14,659 nucleotides of DNA from JACZSB01 sp965372015. GTDB taxonomy: Bacteria > Fidelibacterota > Marinisomatia > SCGC-AAA003-L08 > TS1B11. The notes beneath the pieces are model-generated. The model ran no database searches, was not told the DNA's origin, and worked only from the letters and a program-made list of their open reading frames with translations. Location: assembly GCA_965372015.1 (NCBI GenBank), contig CBDVAP010000069.1:1-14659 (forward strand), in the 5' to 3' direction. Positions 6,901-13,991 of this stretch are shown in pieces; within the stretch, counting starts at the first letter, position 1; each line of letters opens with the position of its first letter. The position numbers and the translations under genes were made by a program.

Positions 6901-7377
6901 TCAAATCGAGGGGGCGTTCAATTCTATTTCCTTGGCCAACATTTGCTCCAGCTGCACCAATCGGCGGCCGATGACCGAGGCCAGGCGGGAAATCACCACG
7001 GCACTGATGTGCTCATCTTCCTCGCACACTGCCCGTAGCTCTTTCCCGGGAATACGAAGCAACTCGGTGCTCTCGACGGCATAGGCGGACATGGTAAGTT
7101 CATGGGGGGGGATCAGGGCCGACCAACCGATCAGATCGCCAGCCCGTCTGACGTCGATGTCGATCTCCTTCTCGCTCAACAAGATGGTAACCGGAAGGCA
7201 CAGTTTGATGGCGCCCTTGCTCACAACATAAAGGTCTTGGGCTGCTCCGCCTTTTTCAAATATCCGCTCGCCGTCCGCTACCGTCACCACTTCGGAAATG
7301 GCTTCGATACTATTCATGCAGTGGGTTTCGAGTCCCTTGAAAATAGCGCAACTTGAGAGTATCTTGCTTTTAGACAT
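6901..7377 (-). CDS. Stand-alone cyclic-nucleotide-binding-like (Crp/Fnr sensor) domain protein
   Basis: Last gene of the minus-strand respiratory operon. The 158 residues cover only a cNMP-binding beta-roll (FKGL at 13-16, GERIFEKGG at 36-44, LYVVSKGAIKL at 49-59, RRAGDLIGWSAL at 77-88) and the C-terminal dimer helix (RLASVIGRRLVQLEQ). There is no helix-turn-helix, so it probably does not bind DNA. The phosphate-binding cassette is non-canonical: the usual GE is GW (84-85), and the position where cAMP-binding proteins have Arg (PRxA) reads L-T-M-S-A. It may therefore bind another ligand or act only as a partner. A good ribosome site (GAGGGAGA) precedes the ATG, and the gene begins 23 nt after the octaheme gene stop. 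A role in sensing for the respiratory complex is inferred from position only. Confidence 0.85.
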   Translation of the reverse strand: MSKSKILSSCAIFKGLETHCMNSIEAISEVVTVADGERIFEKGGAAQDLYVVSKGAIKLCLPVTILLSEKEIDIDVRRAGDLIGWSALIPPHELTMSAYAVESTELLRIPGKELRAVCEEDEHISAVVISRLASVIGRRLVQLEQMLAKEIELNAPSI

Positions 7378-7400
7378 CGGTGTCTCCCTCGTGTTAGTGT

Positions 7401-9401
7401 TTAGCGCTTAAGGCTCATCAGGTAACCGGTCAGCGCTTCAGCGTCCTCGATGGTTAAGTCTTCCGTGGGCATATCATTCTCATAGAATTTTTGCGGGTCC
7501 AGCAACCACTGGAAGATCCAGCCGGGCTTCAGACGTTCTCCCACACCGTCCAGCGCCGGCCCGTCATCACCACCCTCACCGGCTATGCTGTGGCACTCGG
7601 CACACTCATATTCGGTCTCATAAATGTCCTGCCCCTGACTAATCAGCTCTTCGGATGGCGGCCGGCCGTCAAAGGGGTCCTCGGGTACCCGGTCATCCTG
7701 CCAGGCTAAGTCTATGTAGTCCGTAATCAGCCGGATCTCATCGGCATTCATCCCAAACCACGGCATCCTGCTTTCCATCAGTGGTCTGATCAAATGAGGC
7801 GTATTCAGATAGCCGGCCAACCACTCTTTTTGCACCTTGTCGCCCTCGAAAGAAAGTTCGGTGGCCATACGGCCATATTGCCCATATAAGGAGTGGCAAG
7901 TTAGGCATTGATAGCGCTTGATAACCTGTCCCACGTCGCCGGCCGGCAATGCCTGCCGGAAGGCCACCGAAACCTCCGCCATCCGGGCCTTCATGGTAAA
8001 AGGACTCTCGGAGAAACTCATCAGTGCCACGATCACCGCTGTGATCTCGTCAGGATCGAAATTAAAGGATGGCATGATCATGTTTTCGCCGAAGGCCCGC
8101 GGCCTGTCCAGCTTTATGCGTAGGAAGTCTCGAAGTCCCAGCCCCTCCTGATGTTCAACCTGGCCCCATTCCAGGTGATGCTTGCCCCAGTCTCCCACAT
8201 CACTCAGCTCCGGACCGATCTTCATCAGCGTCCTTGCTCCGGCCACGGCGTGGCAATTGAAGCACACCAGTTCCTCGACTAGTGCTTTCCCTGCCGCGAT
8301 CAGGTCTTCACTTTTTAGATGCGCTTCAAACCCATCATCCACCGGGGTCGAATCGGGCCGATCATTTTTCGCTGAGAATGAGTTTATCAGGTAATCCGCC
8401 AAAGCGTAGGCCTGGCTGTTGGTGAAGCCATAGCTGGGCATGGCCGTCGCCGGCTGAAAATGGCTGGGGTTCCGGAGCCAACTTGCCAGCCAATCCCGTT
8501 TTACCTTATCACCTAGGCGGCTCAAAGCCGGTGCGGATATGCCTTCAAACCCGCCACTCTCATGTACCGCGTGACAGTCCTCGCAGGCGGATTTCTTGAA
8601 GAGCCGCTCACCCTCGGCCGGATCAGACCGGCCCACCGGTATTCTTTCCCCATCCCGCGGTTCTGCCTCCCCGACCAGGGTCATTAGATAGGCGGTGATC
8701 GAGAGGGCTTCACTTTCCTCAAGGTCATAGCCCGGCATCAAGGTGTGTTCCAGATAAGCCTGAGGGTTCAATAACCAGGCCTGGAGCCACCGGGACTGAA
8801 CCTTGCGTCCGATGGTATCCAGGTTCGGTGCGATGCGCTCCCTTTCGGGCAGCTGCTTGATCTCGTGGCAGGCGAAGCACGCTGCCCGGTCTATAATTTC
8901 CAGGCCCCGGTTAAGAACGGGCACACCGGACACGTTGCTATAGGCATGGCAACGGGTGCAGCGACTCTGGATCCATACACCCGTCAGTAAGGGCCGCATG
9001 GCATGTTCATCAAACCCGTGAGCAGCCTCCACGGAAGTTCCATAGCCGTTGCCGTCGTGGCAGACCGCACAGCCAATCTCGTCAATGGGATGCGTCGCCA
9101 GGATTTTCTTCGGGTGAGTGCCAAACGGCTGTTCCTCACCGGCAAATCGCGGGTCGGCGTAGGAAAGGTGACAGGTGGTACAGCGATCGACTATGCCGTA
9201 CTCGGTGTTATAGACCTGTTCAATCTTTGGGGTGGTGGCTTCAATTTGCTCGGCCCGGTTCGCATCCGGCTCCATGTTCGCTAATTTGCGGTAATACTCC
9301 TGTTGATATCCTTTCCACTCGGGCGTGACCTCCAGGTACAACGCATAGGCGCTTAAACCAAGCAAGGCCAGGGCGATGAATGCGAAGTATATCTTAGCCA
9401 T
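7401..9401 (-). CDS. Membrane-anchored octaheme cytochrome c of the cytochrome b/Rieske complex
   Basis: Periplasmic electron carrier likely to accept electrons from the Rieske protein. Counting from ATG 9401 (666 residues), an uncleaved signal/anchor helix (about 5-23) is followed by eight CXXCH haem c motifs at C74, C111, C148, C175, C273, C380, C499 and C600. The first three lie close together in a multihaem module. The last five each start a class I-like cytochrome c unit with a candidate distal Met (MPGY, MPSYGF, MPSFNF, MPWFGM, MPTED) and a YLxxL/YI-type end, so the C-terminal part looks like a five-fold repeat. An in-frame TTG at 9404 is the only extension; ATG is preferred, though neither has a clear ribosome site. 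It begins 14 nt after the cytochrome b subunit stop. Needs haem c maturation machinery, not seen here. Confidence 0.93.
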   Translation of the reverse strand: MAKIYFAFIALALLGLSAYALYLEVTPEWKGYQQEYYRKLANMEPDANRAEQIEATTPKIEQVYNTEYGIVDRCTTCHLSYADPRFAGEEQPFGTHPKKILATHPIDEIGCAVCHDGNGYGTSVEAAHGFDEHAMRPLLTGVWIQSRCTRCHAYSNVSGVPVLNRGLEIIDRAACFACHEIKQLPERERIAPNLDTIGRKVQSRWLQAWLLNPQAYLEHTLMPGYDLEESEALSITAYLMTLVGEAEPRDGERIPVGRSDPAEGERLFKKSACEDCHAVHESGGFEGISAPALSRLGDKVKRDWLASWLRNPSHFQPATAMPSYGFTNSQAYALADYLINSFSAKNDRPDSTPVDDGFEAHLKSEDLIAAGKALVEELVCFNCHAVAGARTLMKIGPELSDVGDWGKHHLEWGQVEHQEGLGLRDFLRIKLDRPRAFGENMIMPSFNFDPDEITAVIVALMSFSESPFTMKARMAEVSVAFRQALPAGDVGQVIKRYQCLTCHSLYGQYGRMATELSFEGDKVQKEWLAGYLNTPHLIRPLMESRMPWFGMNADEIRLITDYIDLAWQDDRVPEDPFDGRPPSEELISQGQDIYETEYECAECHSIAGEGGDDGPALDGVGERLKPGWIFQWLLDPQKFYENDMPTEDLTIEDAEALTGYLMSLKR

Positions 9402-9415
9402 CAATTATTGCCATA

Positions 9416-10198
9416 TCAAATATTAAACCAGGGTGTGACCAGTATATATTTGACGTCAAAGAGTAGTCGCAGGACAATCTTGATTGGAACCAGCATCATC
9501 AAAAGCAACAAGCCCATGGTGATGGCATAGCGCACCGGCCCCAGGTATCGGATCCATTGCTTCAAGTATATATAGGGGAGGGCGAAGCCTAAGGAAAAGT
9601 ATAGCAGCATCCCGGATAGGCCGGCCCAGGCCGGGAGGTTGCGGGATACGCCGGAGGACACTCTTTCCGTGGTCCAGGTTTCCCAGGGCCAAAACCAGGC
9701 CCAGTTTGGGCCGCGGAAGATCACCCCGATACTTATCAGGAGGAACCACAGGAACAGTCCGAAGGCAAAGATGCTGACCGCAAACTTCCGCTCGGAAAAG
9801 GAATAGTACCCCGTGCCGGCGCGATTGGGATCGATATAGGGGATGGCCATCAAACCGAATATGATTATCGAGGGTATCATAACGCCGCCGATCCAGGGAT
9901 CGAAATAGACCAGTAATTCCTGGAGGCCGGCAAAATACCAGGGGGCCTTGGCCGGATTGGGCGTTTCCGTGGGGTTGGCCAGTTCTTCCAGCGGTGCATT
10001 AAATACAATCGAAACTGCCAGCAGCAAGGCGATCACCGTCAAGGCCATCAAAAACTCTCGTTTAAGCAACTCCGGCCATACCGGTACCTCCTCCTCGGTT
10101 ATGTCGCGAACCTTGGAAAGGGTCTCCCCGCGAACCAGCGCCAGCACCCGGTAAGGGCGCCCTGCACCGGATTTGTCCTCAGGAATCTTGGTTATCAT
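9416..10198 (-). CDS. Cytochrome b C-terminal subunit (subunit IV-like) of the quinol oxidoreductase
   Basis: Forms the quinol-oxidation (Qo) side of the split cytochrome b together with the b6-type subunit. The 260 residues have about five hydrophobic helices (roughly 49-66, 105-122, 139-161, 188-211, 224-246), more than the three of cyanobacterial subunit IV. The Qo motif PEWY appears as A85-P-W-Y88 in NPAKAPWYFAGLQELL, so the catalytic-loop Glu is replaced by Pro. AGAGGAG lies 4 nt before ATG 10198. The gene overlaps the end of the b6 gene by 20 nt, a sign of tight coupling. A soluble cytoplasmic N-terminus of about 45 residues precedes the first helix. Confidence 0.92.
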   Translation of the reverse strand: MITKIPEDKSGAGRPYRVLALVRGETLSKVRDITEEEVPVWPELLKREFLMALTVIALLLAVSIVFNAPLEELANPTETPNPAKAPWYFAGLQELLVYFDPWIGGVMIPSIIIFGLMAIPYIDPNRAGTGYYSFSERKFAVSIFAFGLFLWFLLISIGVIFRGPNWAWFWPWETWTTERVSSGVSRNLPAWAGLSGMLLYFSLGFALPYIYLKQWIRYLGPVRYAITMGLLLLMMLVPIKIVLRLLFDVKYILVTPWFNI

Positions 10199-10997
10199 TA
10201 TGCTCCTCTCCAGTCAAGGTACGGTTTTGGGCGGAGATGCCGCCATCCTTCCGCACCCGCCATAAATGGACGATTATGAATATCGAGGCCACCAGCGGCA
10301 GGGCGACGCAATGCAGTACATAAAACCTGAGCAGTGCGCTTTGGCCCACGATCGTGCCCCCCAGCAGGGCGAAGCGAACATCGTTGTCGATGGTGGCGCC
10401 GAGGACATCGGCAAACGGCCCCCCATGGCCGATAAAGGGCGCCGAGCGGGCCATGTTGGTCCCCACCGTGATCGCCCAGAAGGCCAGCTGGTCCCAGGGC
10501 AATAGGTAACCGGTGAAGCTCAAAACCAGGGTGAGGACCAGCAGCATTACGCCAATTACCCAGTTGAATTCGCGGGGCGGCCGGTAGGACCCTGTGAAAA
10601 ATACGCGGGCCATATGCAGGATTACCAGCAGCACCATCAGGTGGGCGGCCCAGCGGTGCATGTTTCGCAATACCCTGCCGAAGGGTACCACGTGGAGCAG
10701 GTCCTGCATATCCCAATAGGCTCGCTCTACCGTGGGTGTATAGTAGAACATCAGGAACACGCCGGTGCCCGCCAGAATAATGAACAGCAGGAAGGCCGTA
10801 CCACCCAGTCCAAAGGTGAAAGTAAACCTTATACCGATTTTTTTAACGAAGGTGGGGTGGAGGTGCAGGAATACATTCGAGAGCACCGCCAGGATACGGT
10901 TTCGGCTGGTATCCGGCTTCCCATGCCTGATGATGGAGCGGTACAACTGCGATCGAGTACCCGCTTTGTCAATCTTTTGGGGTGGGTCATCGCTCAT
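10179..10997 (-). CDS. Cytochrome b6-type subunit (cytochrome b N-terminal domain), two haem b
   Basis: Four-helix membrane subunit carrying haems bL and bH for transmembrane electron transfer from quinol. In 272 residues the paired ligands are H114/H128 (MHRW...LH) and H229/H244 (VLH...VHLW). The second pair is 15 apart, the b6-type spacing; mitochondrial cytochrome b has 14. SFTGYLLPWDQLAFWAITVGTNM (160-182 region) is the conserved Qo segment. The cysteine that binds the extra haem ci in b6f and Bacillus-type proteins (YC-IGG in plants) is Gly63 here (TFGLGG), so no covalent haem ci is expected. GAGGA lies 6 nt before the ATG, 24 nt after the Rieske stop. A hydrophilic 45-residue N-terminus is longer than in b6. 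Confidence 0.94.
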   Translation of the reverse strand: MSDDPPQKIDKAGTRSQLYRSIIRHGKPDTSRNRILAVLSNVFLHLHPTFVKKIGIRFTFTFGLGGTAFLLFIILAGTGVFLMFYYTPTVERAYWDMQDLLHVVPFGRVLRNMHRWAAHLMVLLVILHMARVFFTGSYRPPREFNWVIGVMLLVLTLVLSFTGYLLPWDQLAFWAITVGTNMARSAPFIGHGGPFADVLGATIDNDVRFALLGGTIVGQSALLRFYVLHCVALPLVASIFIIVHLWRVRKDGGISAQNRTLTGEEHNDNQDS

Positions 10998-11021
10998 GGT
11001 GTTCCTCAGATGGCAGGTTGT

Positions 11022-11558
11022 TCATACTTTGAGCAGGAAGGCCCTTTTCTCCCGCTGGCCGGTTTTACTCGCCTCCTGGACCGTGTCCACCACGATGTTG
11101 CCGGCCAGATCGAGCGAAACTCCGACCCTGGGCAGCGGCCCCGGCGCCGGTCCGCCGATCACGTCGCCGTTCACGTCGAAGAAACTACCATGGCAGGGGC
11201 ACTTGAAGACCGACTCACTGTTGAACCAGGCCACGGCGCAACCCAGGTGCGGACAGGTGGACTTCATGACATATATGCTTTTTTGCTGCCTGACCACAAA
11301 TACATTGTGGTCCTTGATCCACCTCGAATCGATGGTATCGACAATGTAGTCCTCCGGCAGGCCGATCTTGAACCGGGTGGGCGGCTCATACCTTACTCGC
11401 GGGAAAAAGTACCTCACCGAAGCCAGGGACAGACCGGTCAGCCAGACCCCGATACTGGTCCAACCTATCAGGCCCGACAGACGCATCAGGAACTTCCGTC
11501 TGGGCAGGGAAGGGCTGGCTTCCTCGTCTCCCACGGTATTCATCACAGGTTCAGTCAT
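11022..11558 (-). CDS. Rieske [2Fe-2S] iron-sulfur protein
   Basis: Takes the first electron from quinol at the Qo site and passes it to the cytochrome c subunit. The 178-residue protein starts with a twin-arginine-type segment (R20-R-K-F-L) followed by one hydrophobic helix (about 28-48), the usual Tat-inserted membrane anchor. The cluster motifs are C102-P-H104-L-G-C107 and C120-P-C122-H123-G-S125; C107 and C122 would form the structural disulphide. The Pro loop GGPAPGPLPR (135-144) is present. The residue two after the cluster Ser, normally Tyr in high-potential forms (bovine Tyr165), is Phe127. The start ATG overlaps the end of the upstream oxidoreductase gene by 4 nt (ATGA-type). Confidence 0.96.
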   Translation of the reverse strand: MTEPVMNTVGDEEASPSLPRRKFLMRLSGLIGWTSIGVWLTGLSLASVRYFFPRVRYEPPTRFKIGLPEDYIVDTIDSRWIKDHNVFVVRQQKSIYVMKSTCPHLGCAVAWFNSESVFKCPCHGSFFDVNGDVIGGPAPGPLPRVGVSLDLAGNIVVDTVQEASKTGQREKRAFLLKV

Positions 11559-13435
11559 AGGGCTACACTTTCCAACGTTTCGTCCGGTATCATCGCTGCG
11601 CCACCTTCATCCAGCTCGATGAGCATCATGGTGCAGGCATCGGCGGGGCAAGCCGCCACGCACTGGCCACAGCGGATACAGGCCTCCTCGTCCTGGATCA
11701 TGGCCATGGCTGTGCCGCTGGAGTTTGCCAAGAAATCAGGTTGAGTGCTATCGATGTAATTTCGTTCCTCGGCCCCCAGCTCCAGTCTATCGAATGAGAT
11801 CATTTCGATACACTTCATGGGACAGGCCTCGGCGCAGCGGCCACACAGGATGCATTTGTCGGGATTAATCGCAACATTGTAGAAGCAATGCAGGCAGCGT
11901 CCGGCCTCATACCGGGCGCTGGACTCATCCAGGGCCAGTTCAATCTCCACGATACCGATGCGCCGCTCGATGGGGGTCATGGGCAGCGCTACCCTATCCC
12001 GCCGGTCATAATCCCCCCGGGGCGAATAATGGCGCCGGTGAACGGCACTGTACTCCACCTTCCGCTTGGAACGCGGTTTGCCGGTCAGGTAGGAATGAAT
12101 GGACTCGGCCGCGGTACGGCCATCCGACACGGCATTGATCAGGCTGCGGGGGCCAAAGGCTGCATCGCCGCCGGCATAAATACCGGCCTCCGTGGTGGTC
12201 AGCGTCTTGGGGTCTACCTTGATGGTGGCGTTCGGATTGATTTCCACGCCGTCCTTGGGGCCGATAAAAGTGGTATCGATGGCCTGCCCAATGGCCATGA
12301 TAATCGTCTCAGCCCTGATCACCTCTTCGGAACCTTCATGGAAGCTGGGGCTGAATTTGCCCTGTTCGTCAAAGATGCTCTTGACCGCCAGGGTCTCGAG
12401 CCCAATGGCCTGGCCCCCTTTCCCGACGATTTTCTGCGGCCCCCTGGAATTGTGCAGGAATATACCTTCATCGCCGGCAGCCTCGATCTCTTCCTCGTCC
12501 GCCAACATGCCGCTCCTGGGCTCTAAGCACACCACGTGCACCTCAGCGCCGAAGAAGCGCGCCGCCCGAGCCACGTCTATCATCTCATGGCCCCCTTGTT
12601 CAGTGGCCGGTTCCCCTGTGGTTGCCCGTCGAACGGCCGTTCGAGCCACGTCGAAGGCCACATTGCCGCCCCCGATCACCACCACGGTCTTACCCAGCGT
12701 CACCACCTGGCCCAGGTTGATCTCTCTGAGGAAATCGATCCCCTTTAGTACCCCTGCCAAGTCTGAGCCGTCGATGGGCAGCTCCCGGGCCTTCTGCGCG
12801 CCGCAGGCAATAAATAGGGCACTGTAGTCCGCCCTTAATTCCTTAAGGGTGACATCCCGCCCGATCTTGGTGTTGTAATTGATGGTGACTCCCAGGCTGG
12901 CGATGAAATCGATCTCGCGCTGCAATAATTGCCTCGAAAGGCGATATTCTGGGACACCCAGCCGGAGCATTCCGCCGCCCACCGGGGTGGACTCAAAAAC
13001 CACCGGGCTGTATCCCAGGATGGCCAGATCATGGGCACAGGCCAGGCCGGCCGGACCGGCGCCGACGATAGCCACCTTTTTGGAGTGCCCCCGGGCTCCG
13101 GCCATCCCCAGCCGCGCTTTCAAATCCAACATCCGGGGGCTTTCAACACCGAATCTCTCGGTCAGGAAGCGCTTGAGGGCCCGGATGGCCAACGGTTTGT
13201 CCATCTGGCCCCGGTTGCAGGCCCCCTCGCAGGGGTGAGCACATATCCGGCCGCAGGTGGAGGCAAACGGGTTGGGCATGCGGGCATACCAGTAAGCTTC
13301 CTCGAACTGGCCCTCAGCCATCAGCGTGATATAGCGCCCGGCCCGGGTGCTCACCGGGCAGGCGTCGGCACACCTGACGTTGCGAACCAGCCAGGCCGCA
13401 TCCTGCAGCTGGATCCGATAGTTATCCACTCTCAT
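11555..13435 (-). CDS. GltD-like FAD/NAD(P) oxidoreductase fused to a 2[4Fe-4S] ferredoxin domain
   Basis: Probable cytoplasmic NAD(P)H-linked electron-entry or exit subunit of the complex. The 626 residues have three parts. Residues 20-75 are a GltD-type Fe-S region with C22, C26, C61, C65, C69 and C73; this is six Cys, fewer than the eight of glutamate synthase beta subunits. Residues 120-450 are the two-dinucleotide oxidoreductase: GAGPAGLACAHDL for FAD, GGGNVAFDVARTAVR for NAD(P), AGGDAAFGP as the late FAD contact. Residues 512-600 are ferredoxin-like: CLHC, then C528-x2-C-x2-C-x3-CP and C586-x2-C-x2-C-x3-CP, for two [4Fe-4S] clusters. No signal peptide. First gene of the operon, overlapping Rieske by 4 nt. 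Related NAD(P) oxidoreductases are known beside Rieske/cytochrome b genes in anammox bacteria. No gltB is nearby, so glutamate synthesis is unlikely. Confidence 0.9.
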   Translation of the reverse strand: MRVDNYRIQLQDAAWLVRNVRCADACPVSTRAGRYITLMAEGQFEEAYWYARMPNPFASTCGRICAHPCEGACNRGQMDKPLAIRALKRFLTERFGVESPRMLDLKARLGMAGARGHSKKVAIVGAGPAGLACAHDLAILGYSPVVFESTPVGGGMLRLGVPEYRLSRQLLQREIDFIASLGVTINYNTKIGRDVTLKELRADYSALFIACGAQKARELPIDGSDLAGVLKGIDFLREINLGQVVTLGKTVVVIGGGNVAFDVARTAVRRATTGEPATEQGGHEMIDVARAARFFGAEVHVVCLEPRSGMLADEEEIEAAGDEGIFLHNSRGPQKIVGKGGQAIGLETLAVKSIFDEQGKFSPSFHEGSEEVIRAETIIMAIGQAIDTTFIGPKDGVEINPNATIKVDPKTLTTTEAGIYAGGDAAFGPRSLINAVSDGRTAAESIHSYLTGKPRSKRKVEYSAVHRRHYSPRGDYDRRDRVALPMTPIERRIGIVEIELALDESSARYEAGRCLHCFYNVAINPDKCILCGRCAEACPMKCIEMISFDRLELGAEERNYIDSTQPDFLANSSGTAMAMIQDEEACIRCGQCVAACPADACTMMLIELDEGGAAMIPDETLESVAL

Positions 13436-13502
13436 AATCTCATAGACCGGTCGCCAGGGGGCAGATCAGCATTTGGCGGCGGGACGAAAGAATCACAATA
13501 TT

Positions 13503-13548
13503 AGGGGCACCCCTTTATAATTATAGTTTACCCAATTCAGTGGTTGCG
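13503..13548 (-). promoter_or_regulatory. Candidate promoter of the respiratory operon with a palindrome near +1
   Basis: On the minus strand a perfect TATAAT lies at 13525-13520, and a second TATAAA at 13519-13514. No -35 of any quality is found 16-18 nt upstream. The hyphenated palindrome AGGGG-CA-CCCCT (13503-13514) falls where transcription from TATAAT would start and could bind a regulator. The leader to ATG 13435 would be about 78 nt and ends in only a weak ribosome site (GAG). Confidence 0.35.
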
Positions 13549-13733
13549 TGCCATTTTCCCTCAATTCCCCGGAGGCACGCGAGGGACGCTCGCCTGGGAA
13601 CGTCATCTATTCAGGGCCGGTTGGCCAAATCGATTATTGCAGCGCGTGGACAGCGCTAGGGCCGTATGAGCCCCATAAAAATCTAAGAGGCCTGCTGGTT
13701 GAATTCAAGGTTTTACTTTTGATTTTTCTGGGC

Positions 13734-13788
13734 GGTTGCTTCATTGGCAGGTCTCGGCGTAGCCGGAGGCAATGCCTACCCTGCAACC
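13734..13788. repeat. Imperfect 55-nt hairpin element
   Basis: GGTTGC (13734-13739) pairs with GCAACC (13783-13788). Inside, GGCAGGT (13746-13752) pairs imperfectly with GCCTACC (13774-13780). The tip is CTCGGC (13753-13758) with a GTA loop and GCCGGAG (13762-13768), one bulged G. The fold resembles REP-like palindromes or a small structured RNA. No T-run follows, so it is not a terminator. Confidence 0.45.
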
Positions 13789-13991
13789 AAGTGATTTACA
13801 GTAAATTATGTTTGATATCTCGGGCCTTGATAAGTAATGTCGACTTTGGCATTAAGCGGAATATGATATTCGCAGTGTGGGTAGTTTTTCTTCATAAATG
13901 ATAGTTAGATGACCAAACGCCAACTTGACGGCCGGGTATTGACATTCCCATTGGTAGATTCTTCCTTCCTATTCAACCACTAGGTACGACC

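Larger units (their letters stand above)
13436..13991. other. Divergent intergenic region without a supported gene
   Basis: It holds the respiratory operon promoter on the left, an imperfect hairpin at 13734-13788, and a perfect -35 hexamer TTGACA on the plus strand at 13939-13944. No good -10 follows that hexamer at 16-18 nt, so I do not call a promoter. A 117-codon GTG-started frame (13548-13901 plus) reads through the hairpin; it has no ribosome site and no recognisable family, so it is not called. No tRNA-like fold was seen. Confidence 0.6.

Noticed and set aside
11888..12526. 212-codon plus-strand frame opposite the GltD-like gene
   Set aside because: Shadow of a GC-rich gene with clear cofactor motifs on the other strand.
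13734..13788. Integron attC site
   Set aside because: The outer arms are GGTTGC/GCAACC, the opposite orientation to the RYYYAAC...GTTRRRY boxes an attC needs, and no integrase gene is present.
13548..13901. 117-codon plus-strand frame
   Set aside because: GTG start without ribosome site, reads through a hairpin element, and no recognisable domain.
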